A stretch of DNA of 45,508 nt from Metaruminococcus_A sp964607135 (GTDB taxonomy: Bacteria; Bacillota; Clostridia; Oscillospirales; Ruminococcaceae), in contig CAZSIV010000017.1 in assembly GCA_964607135.1 (NCBI GenBank), forward strand, positions 1-45,508, written 5' to 3'. A program made the position numbers and the translations under genes. Below are positions 18,245 to 26,030 of this stretch, piece by piece (position 1 is the first letter of the stretch; the number at the start of each line of letters is the position of its first letter). The notes beneath the pieces are model-generated. The model did not search any database. It was not told the DNA's origin and was given only the letters and a program-made list of their open reading frames with translations.

Positions 18245-18273
18245 TTGTCAATTTATTTGTTTTGTTGTAAAAT
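18245..18273 (+). promoter_or_regulatory. Promoter of the MATE exporter
   Basis: TTGTCA (18245-18250), 17-bp spacer, TAAAAT (18268-18273), 30 nt upstream of the start codon; divergent from the promoter at 18168-18196. Confidence 0.7.
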
Positions 18274-18302
18274 AGAACGACATGAATATGAGGAGTGAAT
18301 TT

Positions 18303-19685
18303 ATGAAACAGGGAGCAGAAAATCAAACCCACGAGAATAAAATGGGGCATGCGCCGGTCCTGAAACTCATCGTTTCGATGTCGCTTCCGGCGATGTTCTC
18401 CATGATGGTACAGGCGCTTTACAACATTGTCGACAGCTATTTCGTCTCTCAGGTCAGCGAGAACGCACTTACAGCCGTGTCGCTGGCTTTCCCCATCCAG
18501 ATGCTGATGATTTCGGTGGCGATCGGCACCTCGATCGGCATCAATTCCTTTATTTCCCGCAAGCTCGGCGAGAAGCGGCAGGATCTGGCGGACAGCGCGG
18601 CCTCGCACGGCGTTCTGCTCGGCGTTGCCAGCTGGCTCCTCTTCGCGTTGATCGGCCTTTTCGGTTCGAGGCTGTTCTTCCAAAGCTTTACCGATATAAA
18701 GGAAATCGTCGAGATGGGCACCTATTACATCGGGATTTGCTGTGTCGCTTCCTTCGGCGTTTTTATCGAGGTCAATCTGGAAAAAATTCTGCAGGCGACC
18801 GGCAACATGATCTATCCGATGATGTTCCAGCTGGTCGGCGCCATCACCAATATGATTTTAGACCCGATTTTTATCTTCGGCTGGCTTGGACTCCCGGCGA
18901 TGGGGGTCGTCGGCGCTGCGGTCGCTACGGTGATCGGTCAGATCGTCGCCATGATTTTTGCCGTCTGCATCATCAAATTTAAGGATCATGCGGTCGCGAT
19001 CCGGTTTAAGGGCTTTAAGCTCGATTGGGGGATCGTAAAGAGCATCTATGCCGTCGGGTTTCCGTCGATCATTATGCAGTCAATCGGCTCGGTCATGAAC
19101 ATCGCGATGAATGCGATCTTGATTTCGTTTACCGAAACCGCTGTCGCCGTTTTCGGCATATACTTCAAACTCCAGTCCTTTATCTTTATGCCGGTCTTCG
19201 GGCTGACCCACGGGGTTATGCCGATCATGGGCTATAATTTCGGCGCGCGGAATAAGGAAAGGCTGATATCGGCCCTCAAAATTGGCTCGGCGATCGCTCT
19301 TGTGATCATGCTGGTGGGGACGGTCGTTTTCTGGACAGTTCCGGACCTGCTTCTGAGCATCTTCAACGCCTCGAAAAACATGCTGGAGATCGGCATTCCG
19401 GCGCTTCGGCTGATCAGCATCTGTTTCGTTCCAGCGGCGCTCGGCATCATGTTTTCGACGTTGTTCCAAGCGGTTGGAAAGGGGGTCTACAGCCTGATTA
19501 TTTCAGTGCTCCGCCAGTTGGTGGTGCTGGTTCCGGCGGCCTTCCTTCTGGCACAGACCATGCAGGTGCAGAATGTCTGGTTTGCTTTCCCGATTGCCGA
19601 GACCTTCTCCCTCCTGGCGAGCTTTTTCCTCTTTGCGCGGCTTTACCGCAAAACGATCCGGCCGCTTGAAGCGCATTCCGAATGA
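18303..19685 (+). CDS. MATE family efflux transporter
   Basis: A 460-aa membrane protein with about twelve hydrophobic segments in two homologous halves. The N-terminal signature SLPAMFSMMVQALYNIVDSYFV and the second-half FPSIIMQSIGSVMNIAMN are typical of the MATE (DinF/NorM-like, MviM-related) multidrug/cation antiporters. The ATG at 18303 has GAGGAG 8 nt upstream; an ATG seven codons earlier would place that site inside the coding region. Monocistronic: own promoter and a strong terminator at 19747. Substrate unknown. Confidence 0.93.
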   Translation: MKQGAENQTHENKMGHAPVLKLIVSMSLPAMFSMMVQALYNIVDSYFVSQVSENALTAVSLAFPIQMLMISVAIGTSIGINSFISRKLGEKRQDLADSAASHGVLLGVASWLLFALIGLFGSRLFFQSFTDIKEIVEMGTYYIGICCVASFGVFIEVNLEKILQATGNMIYPMMFQLVGAITNMILDPIFIFGWLGLPAMGVVGAAVATVIGQIVAMIFAVCIIKFKDHAVAIRFKGFKLDWGIVKSIYAVGFPSIIMQSIGSVMNIAMNAILISFTETAVAVFGIYFKLQSFIFMPVFGLTHGVMPIMGYNFGARNKERLISALKIGSAIALVIMLVGTVVFWTVPDLLLSIFNASKNMLEIGIPALRLISICFVPAALGIMFSTLFQAVGKGVYSLIISVLRQLVVLVPAAFLLAQTMQVQNVWFAFPIAETFSLLASFFLFARLYRKTIRPLEAHSE

Positions 19686-19746
19686 CAAGCAGAAAAGGCG
19701 TCGAAGATTTGCCGATATGGAATACCCGCATCATATCTGCGATACA

Positions 19747-19780
19747 ATAAAAGGAAGGGCGTTTCCCTTCCTTTTATTAT
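19747..19780 (+). terminator. Rho-independent terminator after the MATE gene
   Basis: ATAAAAGGAAGGG (19747-19759) pairs with CCCTTCCTTTTAT (19765-19777) around CGTTT. The stem is nearly symmetric and may work in both directions. Confidence 0.85.
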
Positions 19781-19883
19781 GCCTGAAAATCCTTCGGAAA
19801 AACGATGTATCTGCCATTTTTGAAAACGATATGGCTTCAGCCGGAAAGCGGCGCTGAGATCATTGCGGAATCGCCGGCCTTTC

Positions 19884-19912
19884 TTTACAGAAGTTTCCTT
19901 TTGGGGTATAAT
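19884..19912 (+). promoter_or_regulatory. Promoter of the SDR-cysK unit
   Basis: TTTACA (19884-19889), 17-bp spacer, TATAAT (19907-19912). It is about 235 nt upstream of the SDR start, implying a long leader. Confidence 0.7.
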
Positions 19913-19918
19913 TTAAAT

Positions 19919-20146
19919 CAGTATGGATTCAGCACGGACTTTGCAGGATCAGTCGGCGAAAACACTGACGTGCGAATCATCCGGTCCGACCGTTTCACAG
20001 ACTTGGAGGCTGGGGCAGGTACAGCTTAAATCATCCAAAATAAACGCTGCCAGTGCTGTCCGTGTAACGTAATCGCTCTGCCTGAGCACAGATGTGAAAT
20101 GAGAAGCATACCGCTCCCTGAATGAATTGGAAATGGAGATGTGACA
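19919..20146 (+). promoter_or_regulatory. Long untranslated leader of SDR-cysK, possible structured RNA
   Basis: The interval between MATE and the SDR gene (19686-20149) holds no convincing gene beyond the terminator and promoter. The transcribed part contains a long-range pairing GCACGGAC (about 19932-19939) with GTCCGTGT (about 20059-20066) and inner complementary runs such as ACAGC/GCTGT. I cannot match it to a known riboswitch or T-box, and no terminator hairpin with a U-run precedes the gene. Confidence 0.35.
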
Positions 20147-20149
20147 GTG

Positions 20150-20926
20150 ATGGGAATTATGGAAAAAATGCGTTTGGACGGAAAAAAAGCCTTTGTAACG
20201 GGGGGTGCGCGCGGGATCGGCAAAAGCATTGCTCAGGCGCTCGCCGAAGCGGGGGCCGACGTCGCGCTGGTTGACCTCGACCTGGCGGAGGCGGAAAAGA
20301 CCGCCGCAGCGCTTCAAAAGGAGACCGGGCGGGAGCTCTTTGCCGTAAAGGCGGATGTCACCTCCCCCGAAGAGGTCGATTCGATGATCGGCGCTGTTCT
20401 GGCGCGTTTTGGCCGGATCGACGCGGCGTTTTGCAACGCGGGGATCTGTAAAAACATCCCGGCGGAGGAGATGAGCCTCGAGGACTGGAAGCAGGTGGTC
20501 GACATCAATCTGACCGGCGTATTTCTCACTGCGCAGGCTGCCGGAAAGGTGATGATCAAACAGGGTGGGGGAGCGATTGTCAACACCGCATCCATGTCGG
20601 CCCATATCGTCAACGTCCCCCAGCCCCAATGTTCTTACAACGCCTCTAAGGCGGGTGTGATCCAGCTGACGAAGTCGCTTGCGGTCGAGTGGGCCTCTAA
20701 AAATGTTCGGGTTAATTCCATCAGCCCGGGGTATATCGGGACGGAGCTCACCCTGAGCTCCCCGTCGCTCGCCCCGCTGATCGAGCAGTGGAACGCTGTG
20801 GCGCCCCTGCACAGAATGGGCCGCCCGGAGGAGCTCCAGGCGATCGCCGTCTATCTGGCGGGGGATGCGAGCGCCTTTGCAACCGGCTCGGATTTTGTAA
20901 TCGACGGTGCGTTTACCTGCATTTAA
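20150..20926 (+). CDS. Short-chain dehydrogenase/reductase (polyol or keto-sugar type)
   Basis: A 258-aa classical SDR. The cofactor motif is TGGARGIGKS (about 17-26), with Asp41/Asp43 after strand 2 suggesting NAD(H) preference; the catalytic tetrad reads Asn120, Ser150, Tyr163 and Lys167 (SYNASK). NAG and PGYIGTEL are also present. It resembles sorbitol-6-phosphate/arabinitol/gluconate dehydrogenase-type SDRs, but the substrate cannot be assigned. GGAG lies 8-11 nt before GTG(20147)/ATG(20150). cysK starts 40 nt downstream, so both are probably co-transcribed. Confidence 0.9.
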   Translation: MGIMEKMRLDGKKAFVTGGARGIGKSIAQALAEAGADVALVDLDLAEAEKTAAALQKETGRELFAVKADVTSPEEVDSMIGAVLARFGRIDAAFCNAGICKNIPAEEMSLEDWKQVVDINLTGVFLTAQAAGKVMIKQGGGAIVNTASMSAHIVNVPQPQCSYNASKAGVIQLTKSLAVEWASKNVRVNSISPGYIGTELTLSSPSLAPLIEQWNAVAPLHRMGRPEELQAIAVYLAGDASAFATGSDFVIDGAFTCI

Positions 20927-20966
20927 CGAAAGCCATTGAAACCATCTGGGAAAGAGGGAACAGTTT

Positions 20967-21896
20967 TTGATTTACAACACCATTCTCGACGCGCTCGGCC
21001 ATACGCCGGTCATCCGCCTAAACCGTCTGACCGGCCCGGACGATGCGGAAATCCTTGTAAAGTATGAGGGGGTCAATATCGGCGGCTCCATCAAAACGCG
21101 TACGGCCTACAACATGATTGCCGAGGCGGAGAAGAAGGGGCTGATCGGCCCGGATACTGTCATCGTAGAGCCGACCAGTGGCAACCAGGGGATCGGGCTC
21201 GCTTTGGTCGGCGCTGTGAAAGGCTACCGGGTGGTAATCATCATGCCGGACTCGGTCAGCGAGGAGCGCAGGCTGTTGGTCACCCATTACGGGGCGGAGG
21301 TCGTGCTGGTTCACGACGACGGGGATATTGGAAAGTGCATCGCCGAATGCCTGCACAGGGCGGAGCAGATGGCGGAGGAAAACCCGAAGGTGTTTGTCCC
21401 GCAGCAGTTTGAAAACCCGGATAATCCGCTGGTTCACAAATACCATACCGCAGTGGAGATTCTCGAGCAGGTCGAGGGGCCGATCCATGGCTTCTGTTCC
21501 GGCGTCGGAACCGGCGGGACGATCTCCGGCATCGGCGAGGTGCTCAAGTGCCAGTTCCCCGACATTATGATCTGGGCGGTGGAGCCGGAGCATGCGGCGA
21601 TCCTTTCGGGCGGGAGCATCGGCACCCACCTTCAGATGGGGATCGGGGATGGGCTGATTCCCAAAAACCTGAATATGAAGATTTACGACCGGACCGTGAC
21701 GATCACCGACGACGAAGCACTGGAAGTCTCCAAGAGCCTTGCGCGGGAGGAGGGAATCCTCTGCGGGATCTCCAGCGGTTCCAATGTCGCCGCGGCTGTC
21801 AAAATGGCAAAGCAGCTCGGGAAGGGAAAGCGGGTGGTCACCATCCTTCCCGACACCGGGGAACGGTACTTTTCCACGCCGCTTTTTGGGGAGTAA
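20967..21896 (+). CDS. cysK: Cysteine synthase (O-acetylserine sulfhydrylase)
   Basis: PLP enzyme that makes cysteine from O-acetylserine and sulfide. The PLP lysine is Lys43 in GGSIKTRTAYNM; the substrate loop TSGNQG is at about 70-75 and the phosphate-binding GTGGT near 178. The usual NPGGS(V/I)KDR motif here reads NIGGSIKTR, a small departure (Thr for Asp). Start is TTG at 20967 with AAGAGGG in front, giving the family-typical MIYNTILDALGHTPV. At 309 aa it is normal length. The upstream sulfite reductase-like gene would supply sulfide if it acts on sulfite (inference). Confidence 0.93.
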   Translation: MIYNTILDALGHTPVIRLNRLTGPDDAEILVKYEGVNIGGSIKTRTAYNMIAEAEKKGLIGPDTVIVEPTSGNQGIGLALVGAVKGYRVVIIMPDSVSEERRLLVTHYGAEVVLVHDDGDIGKCIAECLHRAEQMAEENPKVFVPQQFENPDNPLVHKYHTAVEILEQVEGPIHGFCSGVGTGGTISGIGEVLKCQFPDIMIWAVEPEHAAILSGGSIGTHLQMGIGDGLIPKNLNMKIYDRTVTITDDEALEVSKSLAREEGILCGISSGSNVAAAVKMAKQLGKGKRVVTILPDTGERYFSTPLFGE

Positions 21897-21960
21897 AGAA
21901 ACCTGATATAAAAACGACGACTAAAGGGGATGCTCTTTGCCCCGGTCGGCAGACAAACGA

Positions 21961-21998
21961 GTCTCTTGCGGCGGACGGCGATGCTGCAAGAGACCTTG
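21961..21998 (+). terminator. Probable terminator after cysK
   Basis: GTCTCTTGC (21961-21969) pairs with GCAAGAGAC (21986-21994), followed by a weak U-tract (CTTGTTAT). Placement between cysK and the ruv promoter supports it; the tail is poor. Confidence 0.45.
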
Positions 21999-22034
21999 TT
22001 ATAGAATGGAAACGGCGGGTCCCGTCATATTGAT

Positions 22035-22063
22035 TTGCGTAATGCCAACCGATATGATATAAT
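22035..22063 (+). promoter_or_regulatory. Extended -10 promoter of the ruvCAB region
   Basis: TGATATAAT at 22055-22063 is an extended -10 (TG-n-TATAAT); the -35 region TTGCGT (22035-22040) is weak at 17 bp. It leaves about 360 nt of leader before ruvC, containing two tandem structured repeats. Confidence 0.7.
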
Positions 22064-22160
22064 ATTTTAGATATCGTCCTGTTTGCAGGCTGTTCTGGAC
22101 CGGCGGGCTCAAAGGCTTCTGAAATGGGAAGGGCCCGGCAGGGGCAGGATAGAGGAGGAC

Positions 22161-22254
22161 AGTGTGAGAAATACGAAGAAAGGAACGATACCGGGCACAA
22201 AAGACTGCTGTTTCCTATCTTTTTGTGCGGATTCCGTATCGCATGGCGATTGAT
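22161..22254 (+). promoter_or_regulatory. Structured leader element, copy B (tandem, upstream of ruvC)
   Basis: About 94 nt, near-identical to copy C 180 nt downstream. CGATAC (22186-22191) pairs perfectly with GTATCG (22236-22241), extended by GG/CC across a bulged C; inside, GCACAAAA pairs with TTTTGTGC. Flanks AAAGGAA on the left and CATGGCGATT on the right are conserved in all three copies. A short ORF begins at the ATG directly after it. Confidence 0.65.
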
Positions 22255-22347
22255 ATGAAAAACCGCAGAAACAGGAATGGCATCGGCAGGTTGAGACTGC
22301 CCGCTTCCGGCCTTTTCCGTCTTGTTCGCACCGGACGGTTAGTGTGA
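22255..22347 (+). CDS. Possible 30-aa ORF between the tandem leader elements
   Basis: ATG at 22255 stands in the same position relative to leader copy B as the ruvC and DUF3006 starts do to their copies. The frame encodes a very basic 30-residue peptide (MKNRRNRNGIGRL...) ending at a TGA inside the start of copy C. No homolog is recognised. It may be a leader peptide, a degenerate gene start, or chance. Confidence 0.25.
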   Translation: MKNRRNRNGIGRLRLPASGLFRLVRTGRLV

Positions 22348-22433
22348 AAAATACAAAAAAGGAACGATACCGGGCACAAAAGGCTGTTGTTTTATCTCTT
22401 CTTGTGCGAATTCTGTATCGCATGGCGATTGTT
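22341..22433 (+). promoter_or_regulatory. Structured leader element, copy C (directly before ruvC)
   Basis: CGATAC (22365-22370) pairs with GTATCG (22415-22420); inner stem GCACAA/TTGTGC. Differences from copy B fall mainly in the inner loop and preserve the outer helix. The RuvC start ATG is 13 nt after the helix. AAAGGAA, a ribosome-site-like run, lies on the far side of the helix, so folding would bring it close to the start. Confidence 0.65.
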
Positions 22434-22943
22434 ATGAAAATTATAGGGATCGATCCGGGGTATGCGATTGTCGGGTACGGGGTGGTCGAGTACCGCTCCA
22501 ACCGTTTTACGACCCTGGATTACGGCGCGATCACCACCCCCGCGGGAACGCCCTTTGAACAGCGCCTGCTCACGATTTACGAGGACTTGACCCAGATCCT
22601 CACCATCCACCGCCCCGATGCCATGTCGGTTGAAAAGCTGTTTTTCAACTCCAATCAAAAAACGGTGATCGACGTCGCGCAGGCGAGAGGGGCGATCGTC
22701 CTGGCGGCGACCAAGGCAGGGGTTCCGGTTTACGAGTACACCCCGCTCCAGGTCAAGCAGTCGGTTGTCGGCTACGGGCGGGCGATCAAGGCGCAGGTGA
22801 TGGAGATGACCAAGCGTCTGCTCAACCTGAAGGAAATTCCGAAACCCGACGACACGGCCGACGCGCTGGCGGTCGCCATCTGTCATGCCCACGCAGCGCC
22901 GTCTTTAATCAACGAAAAAATCATCAAAGGGATGTTGAAATAA
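22434..22943 (+). CDS. ruvC: Holliday junction endonuclease RuvC
   Basis: Resolves Holliday junctions in the RuvABC machine. Catalytic acids are visible as Asp7 (GIDPG), Glu67 (SVEKLFF), Asp140 and Asp143 (DDTADALAVA). The ATG at 22434 gives the usual MKIIGIDPG start, 169 aa. An in-frame ATG four codons earlier lies in the conserved leader block that, in the DUF3006 copy, is followed by a stop, so it is unlikely to be the start. No AGGAGG adjoins the start. ruvA follows with a 1-nt overlap (TAATG). Confidence 0.96.
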   Translation: MKIIGIDPGYAIVGYGVVEYRSNRFTTLDYGAITTPAGTPFEQRLLTIYEDLTQILTIHRPDAMSVEKLFFNSNQKTVIDVAQARGAIVLAATKAGVPVYEYTPLQVKQSVVGYGRAIKAQVMEMTKRLLNLKEIPKPDDTADALAVAICHAHAAPSLINEKIIKGMLK

Positions 22944-23551
22944 TGCTTTACAGTGTACGCGGCAAGCTGATCCATATGGAGGCAAATTTGGCTGTCGTCG
23001 AATGTGCGGGAGTTGGTTATGCGCTCAAAACGACGGCGAACACCATGAGCCGCCAGCCGGAGATGGGGGGGGAGACGATGCTCTACACCCACCTTTACGT
23101 CCGGGAGGACGCGGTGGAGCTCTTCGGCTTTGCCACCCTCAGCGAGCTGAACTGTTTTCAGATGCTGATCTCGGTGTCGGGGGTCGGCCCCAAAGCCGCC
23201 CTATCGATCCTTTCCAACGTGACGCCGGAGCAGTTCGCCCTCTGCGTAGCGACAGGGGACAGCAAGGTGTTTACCGCCTCTAAGGGGATCGGGCTGAAAA
23301 CCGCCCAAAGGATCGTACTGGAGCTCAAGGATAAGATTACGAAGGAGCAGCTGGAGGGCGGCGTGGCGGCATCCAATCCTGTTTTGGCGGGCGGGGTTTC
23401 ATCCGGAAAGGGGAATCTGTCCGAGGCGGTCAGCGCTTTGGTGGTGCTGGGCTATTCGCAGCAGCAGGCCGCCCGCGCCGTGACCGCGTTTGATGCGGCG
23501 CTCCCGGTGGAGGAATTGATCAAATTGGCCCTCAAGGCTTTGGCGGGGTAG
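22943..23551 (+). CDS. ruvA: Holliday junction branch migration protein RuvA
   Basis: A 202-aa DNA-binding subunit that holds the four-way junction for RuvB. Domain I OB-fold (MLYSVRGKLIHME), tandem helix-hairpin-helix motifs (ISVSGVGPKAALSIL and ASKGIGLKTAQRIV), and the flexible linker before C-terminal domain III that contacts RuvB (LVVLGYSQQQAARAV). Start codon shares a base with the ruvC stop. Confidence 0.96.
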   Translation: MLYSVRGKLIHMEANLAVVECAGVGYALKTTANTMSRQPEMGGETMLYTHLYVREDAVELFGFATLSELNCFQMLISVSGVGPKAALSILSNVTPEQFALCVATGDSKVFTASKGIGLKTAQRIVLELKDKITKEQLEGGVAASNPVLAGGVSSGKGNLSEAVSALVVLGYSQQQAARAVTAFDAALPVEELIKLALKALAG

Positions 23552-23560
23552 GTGTGACCG

Positions 23561-24610
23561 ATGTTTGACAGCAGTATGGATTTTGAAAACCGGGTGATGA
23601 CCCCGGAGAGCACGCCGGAGGACGTCGACGTCGAGTACAGCCTCCGGCCGAAGACCTTGTCGGAGTATATCGGGCAGGACAAGGCGAAGGAAAACCTTTC
23701 GGTCTTCATCGAGGCGGCAAAGGGGCGGGGAGAGCCGCTCGACCACGTTCTGCTCTACGGTCCGCCGGGGCTGGGAAAGACGACCCTGTCCTGTATCATT
23801 GCAAACGAGATGAACGTCAACGTCCGGATCACTTCCGGGCCGGCGATTGAAAAGCCAGGGGATCTCGCGGCGCTTTTGACCAACCTGAGCCCGAACGACG
23901 TGCTGTTTATCGACGAGATTCACCGCCTTTCCCGGGCGGTGGAGGAGGTGCTCTATCCAGCGATGGAGGATTACGCGCTGGACATCATCATCGGGAAAGG
24001 CCCCTCCGCCAGGTCGATCCGGATCGACCTGCCGAAATTCACCCTGGTGGGGGCGACGACGAGGGCCGGCCAGCTGACGGCGCCGCTCCGCGACCGGTTC
24101 GGTGTGATGCTCCGTCTCGAACTGTATACCCACGAGCAGCTTGCGGCGATCATCGTTCGCTCGGCGGGAATTCTGGACATCTCCTGTACCGAGGAAGGGG
24201 CGCTGGAGCTTGCAAAACGCTCCCGCGGTACCCCGCGTGTGGCCAACCGCCTGCTCAAGCGCGTCCGCGATTTTGCCCAGGTGATGGGGAACGGAACGGT
24301 TGACCGCGAGATTGTGGACACCGCGCTCGAGCGGCTCGATATCGATGCGCTGGGGCTCGACACGCTCGACCGGCGGATGCTCACGATGATCATCCGCAAC
24401 TACAACGGCGGCCCGGTCGGGCTCGAAACCCTTGCGGCGGCCCTGGGGGAGGAAGCGGTCACCCTCGAGGATGTTTACGAGCCGTACCTCATGCAGCTCG
24501 GCTTTCTGTCCCGCACGCCCCGCGGCCGCTGCGTGACGGATGCGGGGTACCGCCACCTGAAAATCAACCGAAATCGGCCGGACAGCGATCCGGAGCAGCT
24601 GACGCTGTGA
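23561..24610 (+). CDS. ruvB: Holliday junction branch migration ATPase RuvB
   Basis: A 349-aa AAA+ motor. RPKTLSEYIGQ at the N-terminus, Walker A GPPGLGKT (about 66-73), Walker B DEIHRLSR, sensor GATTRAG, and the C-terminal winged helix (GFLSRTPRGRCVT). Starts 9 nt after ruvA. The last of the ruvCAB set; glmM follows after 70 nt. Confidence 0.97.
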   Translation: MFDSSMDFENRVMTPESTPEDVDVEYSLRPKTLSEYIGQDKAKENLSVFIEAAKGRGEPLDHVLLYGPPGLGKTTLSCIIANEMNVNVRITSGPAIEKPGDLAALLTNLSPNDVLFIDEIHRLSRAVEEVLYPAMEDYALDIIIGKGPSARSIRIDLPKFTLVGATTRAGQLTAPLRDRFGVMLRLELYTHEQLAAIIVRSAGILDISCTEEGALELAKRSRGTPRVANRLLKRVRDFAQVMGNGTVDREIVDTALERLDIDALGLDTLDRRMLTMIIRNYNGGPVGLETLAAALGEEAVTLEDVYEPYLMQLGFLSRTPRGRCVTDAGYRHLKINRNRPDSDPEQLTL

Positions 24611-24680
24611 CGGCGTTGCTTTTATTGGCACAGTGAAGAATGATGCGCTTTCAATAATATAAACCGAGAGGAAGAAACAA

Positions 24681-26030
24681 ATGGGCAGATTATTTGGAAC
24701 CGACGGCGTCCGGGGGATCGCCGGAACAGAACTCACCTGCGAACTCGCTATGCGGATCGGCCGGGCGGCCGCCGTGGTGCTGACCCGCCACACTTCACAT
24801 AAACCGAGGCTGGTGATCGGGAAAGATACCCGCCTGTCCTCCGATATGCTGGAGGCTGCGATGACGGCGGGTATCTGCTCAGTCGGCGCGGATGTGGAGG
24901 TGCTCGGCGTGATCCCCACCCCGGCGGTTGCTTATCTGGTGCAGCAGTACAAGGCGGATGCGGGGATCATGATTTCCGCCTCTCACAACCCGATGGAATT
25001 CAATGGCATCAAGCTGTTCAACGCCGAGGGATATAAGCTTTCCGATTCGCTGGAGGATGAAATTGAGGAAATCGTCAACGGGGATCTTGCGCAGTATTTG
25101 AAAAACGGCGCCGAAATCGGCCGCATTTCCTATGCGGGCAGCGCGGCCGCCGACTATGTAAAGCATCTGATTGATTCGGTGGATGGAGATTTAAGGGGGA
25201 TGACCGTCGCGGTGGACTGTGCAAACGGCTCTGCGAGCGTCACGGCGGAGGCCCTTTTCAAGGGGCTGGGCGCCCAGCCGTTCCTAATCAACAACAAGCC
25301 GGACGGCGTCAATATCAACGACCGATGCGGCTCCACCCATATGGAGAGTCTGGTGAACTTTATGAAGGAGAAGCACTGTGAGCTCGGCGTCGCTTTTGAC
25401 GGCGATGCAGACCGCTGCCTCGCCGTGGACGAAGATGGCATCCAGCTCGACGGGGACAAAATGCTGGCAATTTTTTCAAAGCATATGAAAAAAAACCAGA
25501 AGCTCGCAAAGGACACGGTGGTTGTGACGGTTATGAGCAACCTGGGCTTTTTCCACTTTGCAGAGCAGGAAGGCGTTCAGACGCTGGCGGCTAAGGTCGG
25601 CGACCGCTATGTGCTGGAGGAGATGCTCAAGGGGGGCTACTGTTTAGGAGGGGAGCAGTCCGGCCATATTATTTTTGGCGATTACGCTACAACCGGGGAT
25701 GGGCAGCTCTCCGCCGTCAAGCTGATGAGCGTCATGAAAAAAGAGCGGAAAGCGCTTTCGGAGCTGGGAGCGGTGATGGAGCGGTATCCTCAGGTTCTCG
25801 TGAATATCAAGGCAGACGACGCCGGAAAACGGGTGCTCGAAGAGGATGAAACGGTCAAAGGAGCGATCGAGGCGCAGAACGGCGAGCTGGGGAGCGACGG
25901 CAGGATCCTGGTTCGCGCTTCCGGGACAGAGCCGCTCATCCGCGTGATGGTCGAGGGGAAGAATTTCGATGCGATCAACCGATGTGCACTGAAGATCGCA
26001 AACGTCATCAAGGAGCAGATCGGAAAATGA
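24681..26030 (+). CDS. glmM: Phosphoglucosamine mutase GlmM
   Basis: Converts glucosamine-6-phosphate to glucosamine-1-phosphate for UDP-GlcNAc and cell wall synthesis. The phosphoserine loop is ISASHNP (Ser about 101), the Mg2+ loop DGDADRC (about 240-246), the sugar loop GGEQSGH, and the phosphate loop RASGTEP near residue 418. 449 aa, standard length. GAGAGGAAG precedes the ATG. Its stop overlaps the next gene's start (ATGA). Confidence 0.96.
   Translation: MGRLFGTDGVRGIAGTELTCELAMRIGRAAAVVLTRHTSHKPRLVIGKDTRLSSDMLEAAMTAGICSVGADVEVLGVIPTPAVAYLVQQYKADAGIMISASHNPMEFNGIKLFNAEGYKLSDSLEDEIEEIVNGDLAQYLKNGAEIGRISYAGSAAADYVKHLIDSVDGDLRGMTVAVDCANGSASVTAEALFKGLGAQPFLINNKPDGVNINDRCGSTHMESLVNFMKEKHCELGVAFDGDADRCLAVDEDGIQLDGDKMLAIFSKHMKKNQKLAKDTVVVTVMSNLGFFHFAEQEGVQTLAAKVGDRYVLEEMLKGGYCLGGEQSGHIIFGDYATTGDGQLSAVKLMSVMKKERKALSELGAVMERYPQVLVNIKADDAGKRVLEEDETVKGAIEAQNGELGSDGRILVRASGTEPLIRVMVEGKNFDAINRCALKIANVIKEQIGK

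Noticed and set aside
19805..20029. 74-codon frame between the MATE and SDR genes
   Set aside because: It spans the -35/-10 promoter of the SDR unit, has no ribosome site and no family resemblance.
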